NCBI RefSeq assembly: GCF_000208745.1
Contig: NC_030851.1
Coordinates: forward strand, 15,774,124 to 15,838,123
Origin: Theobroma cacao
Lineage: Eukaryota > Streptophyta > Magnoliopsida > Malvales > Malvaceae
Length of the DNA stretch: 64,000 nucleotides
Direction of reading: 5' to 3'
Shown here: in pieces, positions 34,037-46,385 of the stretch
How positions within the stretch are numbered: the first letter of the stretch is position 1
How the letters are laid out: every line of letters starts with the position of its first letter
The notes under the pieces: generated by a model
What the model was told of the DNA's origin: nothing
The model's input: only the letters and a program-made list of their open reading frames with translations
The model's database searches: none
Made by a program: the position numbers and the translations under genes

Positions 34037-36545
34037 TGTGAGACCCCAACCTCTATAGGCTTGTAACTAAGCATAGATGTAAAAATACGAGCCAGGGGTA
34101 GTTTCATCATTTTCTCTAATAAGCTCCCAAAAGAAATTTTTATAATATTTTAAGGTCTAAATAGGAATAAGACTGTATAAATGACATGTATTGATGAAAA
34201 CATGAAGAAAACTAGAAATGACAATAATTTTTCACAATAGGGGTAAAATGGTCATTTTGCACTCGAGTCAAAACTTTTAAAAGTTTCGCAAACCTGAACA
34301 TGTCTAGACCATTATGGACTTGGTCGTAGTGTTAAAGAGTAAAAAGATTGCACAAAGGGTTGCATGAGAACAAGCTAACTAGTCAAGAGCATTGTCATAA
34401 CTTTAAAGGAATGGATAAGTTTGGCCTATAAATATCCTTCTTCTAGTAGCTTCTTCTCCCATTTTCCAACATCTTGTCTTCTTCTTCCTTCTTCCCTCTC
34501 ACGTTTCTTTAAAACCTCCATGGAAGCTTGATATGGAGCTTACATAATTTTCTCTCTCTAGCTTTAATTTTCATACCCTTGTGCCCTTTTGACTAGAACC
34601 CTTGTATTCTTTCACTATTTCACTCTTTCTCTTCAAAACCCTTAGTAAAGCTTATTTACATACTTTCTCTCACTAGTTGGGCATTCTAGAAAGAGAAAGA
34701 GAGAATTACCCCATTTGTTTGGAAGCTATTGGAAGGGAATTGAACTACAAAGAAAGCCAAGGGTGAGTACTGAACTAAGCTCGATTTTTAATAGTAGAAA
34801 ATGGCTAGTAATTAGGATTATGAGCTATTTTATTGTTAAGGATGTTCATTCATTTTATAGTAATTATGATAGTGAACATAGATAGCCATTTAAAGTGGCA
34901 ATTGAAAGCTAGCTAAGAGATAGCTTTTAGGGTTTATATTATGTGAATTAACATAATGGTGATGTTAATGTAATGGTAGGTTCCAATGAAGTTCCATCCT
35001 TCCGTTTGGACAATTAGAGAAAGAGTCGGTTAAAGGCTTAACAAAAAACCAGTGAGTGAACTACATTCAAAACTTGTTTCGGGGATATAATGTATTTGCC
35101 AAACATTTGAATGAATTATCAAGCTTTTCATAAAAACAAGTGCCTTGGGAACAAGCTTTTGATAGATTGTCTCCATGTTGTGACATGTGACTATTATTGA
35201 TTCATGCATTACCACATTGTGTTGATATATATCTATGTGAATACATTGTTGTGTAATGATATTGACCCGGCTATGAGCGAGTAGGGAGAACGCATAACCC
35301 GGTGATGACCTAGCCATGTGCGAGTAGGGAGTGAGCATGAGCTGAGAATGATGGGATGGTATGCATGATGGTGATGGGTATATGTATATGTATAAATACG
35401 TAAACATGTGTGTTATAAGAAATTTATGAGTTATGTATATGGATGTAATGTATATGAAATTCGGTATGTTAAACTTTGGGAAGTTGTTATGTATTTCTTA
35501 TTGGTTTTGAACATTTCAACAGGGTGGCTTTCTTTGGGAGAAAGGGAAATTTTTCATTGGTGCCTGTATCTCGCTGCAACGAGAAACTCTCGGGTTTGAG
35601 AGCTTTCACTAGAACTGATTCTTGCTGCAACGAGATAGTCACTGTAGCTTTTCGCTGCAGCGAGAAACTCTTTGTTTCATCAGTCGAATTTTGCTACAGC
35701 AAGAAAAAATCTCGCTGTAGTGAGAAACCTTCTGTCCATTTTGCTATCTTGTGGGGTTTTGCCATATTTTTCCATTTCATTTATACCCTAGTGGAGCATA
35801 GACTTCCAACATGTTTGGGGATTATTTAACTAAGTTTGAAATGAGGAAATTTTGAGAGAAACCCTCATTCGGCTAATAACTTAAATCCCAACATTGCTGC
35901 AACAAAAATTCATTCTCGTCGTCGCATTTGACTTGTTGGTGTATCGCTGAAGCCTTCATTTTTCAAATTATTGGTTATGTATGGGTTCCTCATTACCAAG
36001 TGATTGATCATATAAGGGTTTAATGAGGGGTTTTTAATATGAATGAAATTAAGTTGCATTGTTTTAAAACAAGTGCATCATGATTTTAAATTATTCCTTA
36101 TGGTATGCTTGTTCCCTTCCTTGTTCACTCACTAGGTTTATACTTACCAGTTTTAAACTTCATGTTTACAAATCGAGAGGCAGCCGGTAACTAGGACGAG
36201 GTGTCCTCGTAGACTTGTAACCATCTTTTGGTAGGTGTCTCGGCATTCAGTAGCTGTACATTCGTCCGAGTCTCTCCGCTAAAAGTCGAGTATTATTTTG
36301 TTCTGTATAGACGAACCTAATGTAAATTGTTAAGATACATATTGTAGACAATGTATATATATTTGTTTGGTATGCCAGTATGAGATGGCAATGTGTAGAA
36401 TTATTTTGATTCTAAGTTATGAAATGTGACTTAGCAGTTTATGACGGAATGATAAACATGTCAGATTAATAGGCTTGCTTGGGCTTAGTGGATTACGTCC
36501 ATTGGGCCCATCCACCGATCATGGCCCTGAATTTGGGTAATGACA
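34037..36545 (+). repeat. Element G 5' LTR
   Basis: 2509 bp, TGTGAGACCCC to AATGACA. Contains two minisatellite units (35279, 35321) and the palindrome array (35565-35725). It is the same family as A, H and I. Confidence 0.92.
35565..35725. repeat. Palindromic 16-mer array in G 5' LTR
   Basis: Imperfect copies of TCTCGCTGCAGCGAGA, such as 'tctcgctgcaacgagaa' (35569) and 'ttcgctgcagcgagaa' (35657), at the same LTR position as in A, H and I. Confidence 0.85.
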
Positions 36546-36549
36546 AAGT

Positions 36550-36561
36550 TGGTATCAGAGC
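36550..36561 (+). other. Element G primer binding site (tRNA-iMet)
   Basis: TGGTATCAGAGC four bases after the 5' LTR end (36545) matches the complement of initiator tRNA-Met. Confidence 0.92.
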
Positions 36562-36770
36562 TCTAGGTTTGTCTAGGTCCTAGGACTTCTTTTTGTTGGT
36601 CCAGCAGAGAGTCGGGTCTTTATGTGGGAATTTTGGTTATGAAGTGTGAACCGCGGCATATTTTACAACCAAATAACCACATAGATTCCCTCTCTTAGAA
36701 ACCACCTTTTATCTTGAGTATGATTATAAAATGTGTTTAATAATAGGTGTTTGCTTTTATCTAGGTAAGA

Positions 36771-38200
36771 ATGCCGCCTAAGACACAAGCCGCCTCAAGA
36801 CGGATGGGGGAGCAAGATGCTCCTATTGAGATGGCAGGTAGGCCACGGGCATCCACCCAGAGAAGCCGAGGTAGACGTGGCAAGGCCACTAGGCCGGTGA
36901 GGGTGGATACGCCTGTGAGTGGGCGAGAGGAAGGACAGTCCTCAGGTGATGTAGATAGACACCCAGCTCGGGGTATTACCATTGAGGATTTGGCGGCAAG
37001 CCTACAGAGAGTCAACCGGGTTGTAGAGATGATGGCGACCCGTATGAAGGATATACAGAGGGTAGTAGAGGGGAGAGCTACAGTACAAGAATCCCTAGCT
37101 CCCAAGGACAGGTCGATCGCCAACATCGTGAGGTTGAGAGGGGTCACTTAGAGATTTCTCTTCCCGATTTATTTAAGCTTAAGCTTCCATCATTTTCAGG
37201 GTCTAATGCATCAGAGAAACCCTAGGTTTTCTTAGATAAGATGGAGAAGATTTATAAAGCTTTGGGATGTTCTAGTGTTCGATCAATTGAGCTAGCCGCT
37301 TTTCGATTAGAGGACGTGGCGTAGGAGTGGTATAGCTCTTTGTGTATAGGCAGACCGATGGATGCAGCACCGTTGGCTTAAAGTGAGTTCAGTGCAGCCT
37401 TCTTGGATCAATTCTTACCACTCAGTGTACGTAATGCCAAAACCAGAGAGTTTGAGACTCTAGTACAGACCTCGAATATGACGGTGTTCGAGTATGACAT
37501 CAAATTTACGCAGTTGGCTAGCTATGCACCCTATCTCATTTCTACTAAGGAGATGAAGATTCAGAGGTTTATGGATGGGCTAGTGGAGCCATTATTTAGG
37601 GCTGTGGCATCCTGAGATTTCACTACCTATTATGCAGTAGTGGATTATGCTCAGCGCATTGAGATGAGGACCAATGAGAGTAGGGTTGCGAGGGATAGAG
37701 CAAAAAGGGTCAGAATAGAAGGTTATCAAGGCCGTAAAGATTTTAGTAGTGGTGTTTCATCTTCTAGCCGTCAGGGTACACAGAAGGACTCACAATTGCC
37801 CTAGAGGGGGAGTGACTCGCCTGGTGCTAATATTGGGATGGGATGGAGAACCTTTAGTTCTAGGAGGCGGCAAAATTCTAGACAGGGTAGTCAAGTCACC
37901 CACCCTTGTGATACTTGCGGGAGACGACATAGTGGACGATGCTTCCTTACTACAAGAGTTTGTTTCAGGTGTGGTCAACTTGGGCATATTATGAGGGATT
38001 GTACGATGGCTCATCAATCACAAGATTCTGCTCGTGGTTCCACCCAACCAACTTCATCTGCTCCTTCAGTAGCCTCCTCATCTGACCGAGAGGGTAGCGG
38101 ATCTAAAGGTAGAGGTGCTGGTAATTCCTCTCAGGGCAGGCCATCTAGGTCCGGATGTCAGAGTTCCATTGGTAGAGGCCAAGCAAGGGTGTTTGCTATA
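36771..38200 (+). pseudogene. Element G gag
   Basis: Starts MPPKTQAASRRMGEQDAP at 36771, 226 bp after the LTR. Capsid phrases include [19 protein letters not shown] (about 37403) and [20 protein letters not shown]. The zinc knuckle [14 protein letters not shown] (37964-38005) is intact as CX2CX4HX4C, unlike the one in E. There is a stop at 37149-37151, one frame change before 37403, and stops around 37612 and 37801. Gag forms the particle in which reverse transcription takes place. Confidence 0.9.
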
Positions 38201-38710
38201 ACACAACCGGAGACCCAGACATCTAATGCAGTGGTCTCAAGTATTCTCTCAGTTTGTAATATGAATGCTAGGGTACTATTTGATCCTAGTGCTACCCATT
38301 CTTTTTTCTCTCCATGTTTTGCATCTCGATTGGGTAGAGATCGTGTAAGGAGAGAGGAACAATTAGTGGTGTCTACTCCTTTAAAGGAAGTATTTGTGGT
38401 CGAATGGGAATATGAGTCTTGTGTAGTGCGAGTCAAGGACAAAGACACTTCGGTGAATCTAGTGGTGCTAGACACCTTAGACTTTAATGTGATCTTGGGG
38501 ATGGATTAGTTATCACCCTACCATGCTAGTGTGGACTGATATCATAAATTGGTTAGATTTGATTTCCCCGGTGAACCATCATTTAGTATTCAAGGGGATA
38601 GGAGTGACGCTCCAACCAATTTGATATCGGCCATATCTGCCAGAAGATTATTACGACAAGGTTGTATAGGTTACTTGGCTGTTGTAAGGGATACTCAGGC
38701 GAAGGTTGGA
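38201..38710 (+). pseudogene. Element G protease
   Basis: Retropepsin domain in the same frame as the zinc knuckle. The catalytic site region reads [13 protein letters not shown] (38273 on), where D-S/T-G would be expected; here it is D-P-S-A, so the third residue is not glycine. The flap end [18 protein letters not shown] (about 38453-38506) is followed by TAG (38507-38509) in place of the usual tryptophan. The segment to 38710 is protease-RT linker (FDFPGEPSFSI-like). Confidence 0.8.
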
Positions 38711-39640
38711 GATGTAAGTTAAGTATCGGTGGTGAAAAAGTTCGTGGATTTATTTTCTGAGGAGCTACCAGGTTTGCCCCCCGAACGGGAGATTGAGTTT
38801 TGCATAGATTTGATTCCCGACACTAGACCTATATCCATACCCCCATATAGAATGGCACTTGCAGAGCTTAAAAAGCTTAAGGATCAATTAGAAGATTTAT
38901 TGGATAAAGGCTTCATCCGAACTAGTGTGTCCCCATGGGGAGCACCGGTGATATTTGTAAAGAAGAAAGACAGGTCACTTAGGCCGTGCATTGACTATCG
39001 ACAGCTTAATAAAGTGACAGTGAAGAATAAGTATCCTCTCCCAAGAATAGATGATTTATTTGATCAACTACAAGGAGCACAATGTTTCTCTAAGATAGAT
39101 TTGCGATTTGGGTACCATCAATTGAGGATCCGGAATGAAGATATACCCAAGACTGCATTTCGAACCAGATATGGGCACTATGAGTTTTTGGTGATGTCAT
39201 TTGGGCTCACGAATGCTCTTGCAGCCTTTATAGATTTGATGAACTGAGTGTTCAAGCTTTATTTGGACAAGTTCATGGTAGTGTTTATTGATGATATCTT
39301 GATCTACTCGAGGAGTAGGGAGGAGCATGAGCAACATCTTAAGATAGTGCTCCAAATTTTGAGAGAACATCAATTATATGCCAAGTTCTCCAAGTGAGAT
39401 CTGGCTTGAAAGCATTGCATTCTTGGGACATGTGGTATCTAAGGATAGGGCACAAGTTGATTCAAAGAAAGTTGAAGTAGTGGAAAAATGGCCAAGGCCA
39501 ACATTAGTTACGGAGATTACAAGCTTTATGGGTTTGGCTGGCTATTATCGTCGCTTTGTGAAAGACTTCTCCAAAATAGTCACTCCTCTGACTAAGCTAA
39601 CACATAAGGACACAAAATTTGAGTGGTCTGATCCTTGTTA
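38711..39640 (+). pseudogene. Element G reverse transcriptase
   Basis: Main RT motifs are [61 protein letters not shown] and VMSFGLTNA (38729-39247). The catalytic [10 protein letters not shown] is at about 39286. A stop at 39245-39247 replaces an arginine (TGA). A 2-base deletion near 39396 shifts the frame, after which the thumb continues in 39378-39641 (FLGHVVSKDRAQVDSKKVEV, ITSFMGLAGYYRRFVKDFS). Confidence 0.93.
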
Positions 39641-40230
39641 GGATAGCTTTGAGAAGCTTAAGGCATGTCTCACCACAGCTTCAGTGTTAAGCCTACCTCA
39701 AGGCATGGGGGCTTATACGGTATTTTGTGATGCATCGCATGTTGGTTTAGGGTGTGTATTAATGCAACGTGGGAAGGTGATTGCGTATGCATCCAGGCAA
39801 CTTAAAAGGCATGAGCAAAATTACCCCGCACATGAATTGGAAATGGCAGCGATCTTGTTTGCCTTAAAGATTTGAAGGCATTACTTGTATGGTGAGACTT
39901 GCGAGATATATACAGACCACAAAAGTTTAAAGTACATATTTCAGCAGAGGGATCTTAACTTACGGCAATGTAGATGGATGGAGTTTCTAAAGGATTATGA
40001 TTGTACTATTCTTTACCATCCCGGTAAGGCCAATGTAGTGGCGGATGCCTTGAGTAGAAAATCAATGGGAAGCTTGGCACATATTTCTACAGATAGGAGA
40101 TCTTTGGTTAGGGAGATTCATAGCTTGGGAGACATGGGTGTGCATTTGGAAGTTGTGGAAACAAATGCATTGCTAGCACATTTTAGAGTACGGCCTATTT
40201 TAGTGGACAAGATCAAAGAAGCATAAAGTA
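39641..40230 (+). pseudogene. Element G RNase H
   Basis: Catalytic landmarks are [18 protein letters not shown] (39714, D), [17 protein letters not shown] (E), [12 protein letters not shown] (39909, D) and [17 protein letters not shown]. The gene is nearly open; a stop at 39874 replaces the tryptophan before RHYLYGE, and another follows the domain at 40224. Confidence 0.93.
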
Positions 40231-41630
40231 AAGATGAGTTTATGGCTAAGGCTTTAGAGGATCTTCAGGGAAAGAAAGGAAAAATGTTTACCAAAGGCAC
40301 AAATGGAGTGTTGAGGTATGGAACCAGACTTTATGTGCCTGATGCTGACGGGTTGAGGAGATAAATATTGGAAGAAGCTCACATGGCAGCTTATGTGGTA
40401 CATCCAGGGGCTACAAAGATGTATCAAGATTTGAAAGAGGTGTATTGGTGGGAAGGACTTAAAAAAGATGTAGTTGAGTTTGTCTCCAAGTGTTTGGTCT
40501 GTCAACAGGTTAAGGCTGAGCATCAAAAGCTTGTAGGGCTACTACAACCATTCCCAGTACCCGAGTGGAAGTGGGAGCATATTGCTATGGACTTTGTAGC
40601 AACTTTGCCTCAAACTAGTGGGGGATATGATTCAATTTGGATAGTAGTAGATCGATTAACAAAGTCAACCCATTTTCTTCCGATTAAGACTACTTACAGG
40701 GCTACCCAATACGCTCGAGTTTATGTGGATGAGATAGTACGACTGCATGGTATCCCCATTTCTATAGTATCTGACAGAGGAGCTTAGTTTACTAGTAGGT
40801 TTTGGGGAAAGTTGCTGGAAGCATTGGGCACTAAGTTGGATTTCAGCACAACTTTCCACGCTCAGACTGATGGATAGTCTGAACGAACCATACAAACATT
40901 GGAGGATATGTTGAGGGCTTGTGTGATAGACCTTGGGGTCAGGTGGGATCAATATCTACCCTTAGTGGAATTTGCCTACAACAATAGTTTCCAATCTAGC
41001 ATTCAAATGGCACCATTTGAGGCATTATATGGACAGAGGTGCAGGTCACCCATTGGATGGCTAGAGGTGGCAGAAAGGAAACTTTTGGGGCCTGAGTTGG
41101 TGCAGGATGCAATCGACAAAATACGCATGATTCGGCAGCAGATGTTAACAGCACAAAGTAGACAGAAATCATATGCTGATAACCGACAGAGAGACTTGGA
41201 GTTCCAAGTAGGAGATCACGTATTTTTAAAAGTTTTGCCAACTAAAGGGGTAATGAGGTTTGGCAAGAAAGGGAAGTTAAGTCCTTGGTATATAGGACCC
41301 TTCGAGATCTTAGAAAGGGTTGGAGCAGTGGCATATCGTTTGGCATTACCGCCAGACCTTTCGAATATTCACCTTATGTTTCATGTGTCCATGCTTAGGA
41401 AGTACAACCCAGATCCATCACATGTAATACAAAATGAAACCATTCAGTTGCAAGATGATCTAACTTATGAGGAGCAACCGGTAGCTATCCTTGGTAGGCA
41501 TGTTAAAAAGCTCCATACGAAGGATGTAGCCTCAGTGAAAGTATTGTGGCGAAACCACACTAGTGAAGAGGTAACGTGGGAAACCAAGGAGGACATGCGA
41601 ACCAAATATTCACACCTCTTTGATACTTAG
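40231..41630 (+). pseudogene. Element G integrase with chromodomain
   Basis: The HHCC zinc-binding segment (about 40377-40520: HMAAYVVHPGATKMY, YWWEGLKKD, CLVCQQVKAEHQ) and the DDE core (DFVATLPQT, IVSDRGA) lie in 40368-40787. There is a stop at 40785 (CAG-type to TAG) and another at 40876 (again CAG to TAG). The frame 40899-41630 continues with LVEFAYNNSFQSSIQMAPFE, GDHVFLKV, IHLMFHVSMLRKY and a C-terminal chromodomain (VKVLWRNHTSEEVTWETKED, YSHLF). There is no insertion at the KGV-MRF junction where E has its 85-bp segment. Confidence 0.92.
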
Positions 41631-41680
41631 AGGTACGTTATCTTATAGTTGAATTTAAATTCGGGGACCGAATTTCTTTA

Positions 41681-41692
41681 AGTGGGGGAGAA
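41681..41692 (+). other. Element G polypurine tract
   Basis: AGTGGGGGAGAA immediately before the 3' LTR. Confidence 0.9.
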
Positions 41693-44250
41693 TGTGAGAC
41701 CCCAACCTCTATAGGCTTGTAACTAAGCATAGATGTAATAATACGAGCTAAGGGTAGTTTCGTCATTTTCTCTAATAAGCTCTCAAAAGAAAGTTTTATG
41801 ATATTTTAAGGTCTAAATAGGCATAAGACTGCATAAATGACTTGTAATGATGAAAACACGAAGAAAACTAGAAATGATAATAATTGTTCACAACCGGGGC
41901 AAAATGGTCATTTTGTAACTGAGTCAAAACTTTTAAAAGTTTCGCAAACCTGAACATGTCTAGACCATTATGGACTTGGTCTTAGTGTTAAAGAGTAAAA
42001 AGATTGCACAAATGGTTGCATGAGAACAAGCTAACTAGTCAAGGGTATTTTCATAATTTTACGGGAATGGATAAGTTTGGCCTATCAATATCCTTCTTCC
42101 AGCAGCTTCTTCTCCCATTTTCCAGCAGCTTGTCTTCTTCTTCCTTCTTCCCTCTCACATTTCTTTAAAACCTCCATGGAAGCTTGATATTGAGCTTGCA
42201 TAATTTTCTCTTTCTAGCTTTAATTTTCATACCCTTGTGCCCTTTTGACTAGAACCCTTGTATTCTTTCACTCTCTCACTTCAAAACCCTTGGTAAAGCT
42301 TGTTTCCATACTTTCTCTCACTATCTGGGCATTTTAGAGAGAGAAAGAGAGAATTACCCCATTTGTTTGAAAGCTATTGGAAGGGAATTCAACTACAAAG
42401 AAACCCAAGGGTGAGTGATGAACTAAGCTCGATTTTTAGCTGCAGAAAATGGCTAGTAATTGGGATTATGAGCTGTTTTATTGTTAAGGATGTTCATTCA
42501 TTTTATAATAATTAAGATAGTGAACATAGATAGCCATTTAAAGTGGCAATTGAAAGCTAGCTAAGAGATAGCTTTTAGGGTTTATATTATGTGAATTAAC
42601 ATAATGGTGATGTTAATGTAATGGTAGGTTCCAACGAAGTTCCATCCTTCCGTTTGGACAATTAGAGAAATTAGAGTCGGTTAAAGGCTCAACAAAATAC
42701 CAGTGAGTGAACTGCATTCAAAACTTGTTTTAGGGATATAATGTATTTGCCAAACATTTGAATGAATTATCAAGCTTTCATAAAAACAAGTGCCTTGGGA
42801 ACAAGCTTTTGATAGATTGTCTCCATGTTGTGACATGTGACTATTATTGATTCATGCATTACCACATTGTGTTGATATATATATATATATATGTGAATAC
42901 ATTGTTGTGTAATGATATTGACTCGACTATGAGCAAGTAAGGAAAGCGCATAACCCGGTGATGACCTAGCCATGTGCGAGTAGGGAGTGCGCATGAGCTG
43001 GGAATGATGGGATGGTGTGCATGATGGTGATGGGTATATGTATATGTATACATACGTAAACATGTGTATTATAAGAAATTTATGAGTTATGTATATGGAT
43101 GTAATGTATGTGAAATTCGATATGTTAAACTTTGGGAAGTTGTTTTGTATTTCTTATTGGTTTTGAACATTTCAGCAGGGTGGTTTTCTTTGGGAGAATA
43201 GGAAATTTTTCATTTGTGCCCTGTATCTCGCTGCAGTGAGAAACTCTTGGGTTTGAGAGCCTTCACTAGAACTAGTTCTCGCTATAGCAAGAATGAATCT
43301 CGCTGAAGCGAGATAGTAACTGCAGTGAAAAGGAATCTTGCTGCAGTGAAAAGGAATCTCGCTACAAAGAGAACTCTCTATTTCATCAGTTGAATTCACT
43401 GCAGCGAGAAAGAATCTCGCTGCAGCGAGAAACCTTCGTTCCATTTTGCTATCTCGTGGGGTTTTGCCATATTTTTCCATTTCATTTACACCCTAGTAGA
43501 GCATGGACTTCCAACATGTTTGGGGATTATCTAACTAAGTTTGAAATGAGGAAATTTTGAGAGAAACCCTCGTTCGACTAATAACTTAAATCCCAACGTC
43601 GCTGCAGCAAAAATTCATTCTCGTCGTCGCATTTGACTTGTTAGTGTATCATTGAAGCCTTCATCTTTTAAATTATTGGTTATGTATGGGTTCCTCATTA
43701 CCAAGTGACTAATCATATAAGGGTTTAATGAGGGGTTTTTAATATGAATGAAATTAAGTTGCATTGTTTTAAAACAAGTGCATCATGATTTTAAATTATT
43801 CCTTATGGTATGCTTGTTTCCTTCCTTGTTCACTCATTGGGTTTATACTCACCGTTTTTAAACTTCATGTTTTCAGATCGAAAGGCAGCCGATAACTAGG
43901 ACGAGGTGTCCTTGTAGACTTGTAACCATCTTTTGGTAGGTGTCTCGACATTCAGTAGCTGTACATTTGTTCGAGTTTCTCCGTTGGAAGTCGAGTATTA
44001 TTTTGTTGTGTATAGACGAACCTAATGTAAATTGTTAAGATACATGTTGTAGACAATGTATATACATTTGTTTGGTATGCCAGTATGAGATGGTAATATG
44101 TAGTATTATTTTGATTCTAAGTTATGAAATGTGACTTAACAATTTATGATGGAATGATAAACATGCCAGATTAATAGGCTTGTTTGGGCTTAGTGGATTA
44201 CGTCCATTGAGCCCATGCGTCGGTCATGGCCCGAAATTTGGGTCGTGACA
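41693..44250 (+). repeat. Element G 3' LTR
   Basis: 2558 bp, TGTGAGACCCC to GGTCGTGACA. Minisatellite units are near 42935/42977, and the palindrome array is at 43225-43435 with one perfect copy at 43415-43430. Confidence 0.92.
43225..43435. repeat. Palindromic 16-mer array in G 3' LTR
   Basis: Several imperfect copies and one perfect TCTCGCTGCAGCGAGA (43415-43430). It is denser than the array of the 5' LTR of the same element. Confidence 0.85.
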
Positions 44251-44255
44251 CACCC

Positions 44256-44285
44256 CCCCTCTAGCACATATTATTAGGAACAACA
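44256..44285 (+). repeat. Element F 5' LTR, last part
   Basis: After the duplicated target bases, the tail 'tctagcacatattattagg...caaca' matches the end of the 3' LTR (58415-58444). Confidence 0.85.
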
Positions 44286-44287
44286 AG

Positions 44288-44298
44288 TGGTATCAAAG
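44288..44298 (+). other. Element F primer binding site (tRNA-iMet)
   Basis: TGGTATCAAAG, two bases after the LTR, is the iMet site TGGTATCAGAG with one transition. Confidence 0.85.
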
Positions 44299-44343
44299 AT
44301 AGTTCCTTGTTATTAAGGTGGAACACCCTTTGGGAGGATCCAA

Positions 44344-45902
44344 ATGGCTCAACTAAAATCAGTAGTGGCTGAGGGATAATCAACAAATAGACCACCTCTG
44401 TTTGATGGCTCTAATTACCCTTATTGGAGCACTAGAATGTCAATCTATATTAGAGCTATAGACTATGAAATGTGGGACATCATAACTGATGGACCTTTTA
44501 TGCCCTCAACCGTAAATGTGGTAACAAATGAGTTTATGCAAAAGCAAAGGTCTCAATGGACCGAGGCTGAGACTAAGAAAGTTCAAGTAAATTTTAAGGC
44601 CATCAATACATTACATTGTGCCTTGACCCCCACTGAATTTAACAAAGTCTCAAGCTGTACAACAACTAAACAAGTGTGGGAGAAACTTAAAATAATCCAT
44701 GAAGGGACTTCTCAAGTAAAAGAGTCCAAAATTGCCTTCTTAACACATAACTATGAAATGTTCAAAATGGAGCCTGGTGAAGACATCACTAGCATGTTTG
44801 ATAGGTTTACAAACATCACAAATAAATTGAGTCAGCTAGGCAAGCCTATTCTTGAACATGAATTAGTAAAGAGACTGCTTAGGAGTCTATAAAAAAATTG
44901 GAAGCCTAAAGTGACTATAACCCGAGAAGCAAAAGATCTAAATGTTATCACCTTAGATGAGATTTGTGGCTCTCTCCTAACTCATAGGCTGGAGCTTAAA
45001 GAGGAAGAAGAAGAAGATAAAAGGGAAGCAAAGGAAAATAAAAAGAGCATTGCACTTAAAGCCAGCATCCTTGAAGAAGAACTAGAAAAGCTGTCATGCA
45101 ATGATGATGAAGAGTTAGCTTTGGTTGCAAGAAAATTCAGAAAGCTTATGGGCAGAAGAAATCGGAGATTAGCTAGAAGAGGGTTTAGAAAAGATCAAGG
45201 TGCTTCATGGAAATTCAGAAACAAAAATGACTCCATCAAAAAAGAGGAGTTAATTTGCTACGAATGCAAAAAACCTGGCCACTTCAAGTCAGAATGTCCA
45301 TTGCTGAAAGATGAGACACCAAAGAAAAATAAGAAATCCAAGAAAGCAGTGGTAGTAGCTGCGTGGTCGGACAGTGACACTTCAAGCTCTGAAGCTGAAA
45401 ATGAAAAATCTGAGGAAAGAGCAAACCTCTGCTTGATGGCACAAAATGATGAAACCGAGGTATCCTCATCCCCCTGTGACATTTCTATTGATGATTTACA
45501 AGATGAATATGATAGCCTTTATGATGAATTTGAAAAACTTTTTTCAAAATACAAAACATTAAAGAAAAAGGCTACATCTCTTGAAAATGATTTGGATAAG
45601 TTGAGACAAGAATTCAATTTTGTTTTTGAGAATAGAAATATTTTGCAAATTCGGTTAGAACACTCAAAAACAAATTTGAAGTTTTAAAATTGGAGCTGGA
45701 TAATAAGTCTGATGTTGTGCAGAAATTACTTGATGAAAACACAGCTTTCAAATGTTTGAAAAATGAATCTTCAAAAGGATATGCATACCACAATAAAAAT
45801 TCTGCTAATGCATTACCTAAATGCTACAATTATGGTAAATATGGTCTTTTATCATATGATTGTTTTAAAAAAAGAAATGTGCAGAAAGTTAGAAAAATTT
45901 AG
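44344..45902 (+). pseudogene. Element F gag
   Basis: Starts MAQLKSVVAEG at 44344, with a stop after 11 residues (44377-44379). The same frame then reads RPPLFDGSNYPYWSTRMS, a typical Copia gag start, and runs to 45687 with another stop at 44890-44892. Landmarks are WEKLKIIHEGTSQVKESK, FDRFTNITNKLSQLGKP and a CCHC knuckle CYECKKPGHFKSEC (about 45258). An acidic/lysine-rich coiled-coil-like tail (45480-45690) follows. After a frameshift, 45690-45902 carries a second, damaged knuckle (KCYNYGKYGLLSYDC, histidine lost). Confidence 0.9.
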
Positions 45903-46054
45903 GTCCCTAAAGGATCTTAAGTTGCAACTAACTCTGAAAGACCCATCAAAGCCTGGGTACCTATAAAGAAAAATTGAAGTTTTTTTTATAAGTTGAGCTA
46001 CACTTAAAGGAGACATGTTCAAGAGCTCAACTCAAGAAGAAGCAGCCTTGGTAC

Positions 46055-46385
46055 ATGGATAATGGCTACTCACAGCACATGACAGAAGATGAAATGTTAT
46101 TTGCTCAACTGGACAAAAGAAAAGGAGGTACCATATCATTTGGTGATGATTCAAAAGGTAGAATTCATGGGATAGGTACGGTTGGTAAGAACTCCCAAAC
46201 TCAAATCAGTCATGTGTTGCTACTTAAGGGTTTGAAGCATAATTTGTTAAGCATTAGTCAATAATGTGACCAAGGATTTAAAGTATGCTTTGATTCAAAT
46301 AAGTGTGAAGTAATTGACATAAGAAGAAACAAAGTCTCATTTATAGGAAAGAGATTGAAAAATATGTATGTAATATTTCTTGAGG
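46055..46385 (+). pseudogene. Element F protease
   Basis: Copia aspartic protease. The active-site region reads MDNGYSQHMTEDE, where relatives have MDSGCSRHMTG, so two active-site-region residues are changed. It continues FGDDSKGRIHGIGTVG and LLLKGLKHNLLSISQ, then a stop at 46262-46264, and is cut at 46385 by solo LTR H. The frame reopens at 51646. Confidence 0.85.

Larger units (their letters stand above)
34037..44250 (+). mobile_element. Element G: complete Ty3/gypsy chromovirus, TSD CACCT/CACCC
   Basis: Plus-strand element inserted in the 5' LTR of F, flanked by CACCT (34032-34036) and CACCC (44251-44255). LTRs are 34037-36545 and 41693-44250. Between them are an iMet primer site, gag, protease, RT, RNase H, integrase with chromodomain and a polypurine tract. 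In the first ~240 bases of the LTR pair I count about 21 differences, so this is an old insertion. Coding is mostly in two long frames with a few stops and one 2-base deletion in RT. Confidence 0.93.

Noticed and set aside
35030..35407. 125-residue ORF on the minus strand, and the parallel one at 42770-43063
   Set aside because: They lie in the G LTRs at matching positions over the minisatellite and TA-rich DNA; no family resemblance.
36761..37147. 128-residue ORF on the minus strand
   Set aside because: Shadow of the G gag on the plus strand, which has the known start and context.
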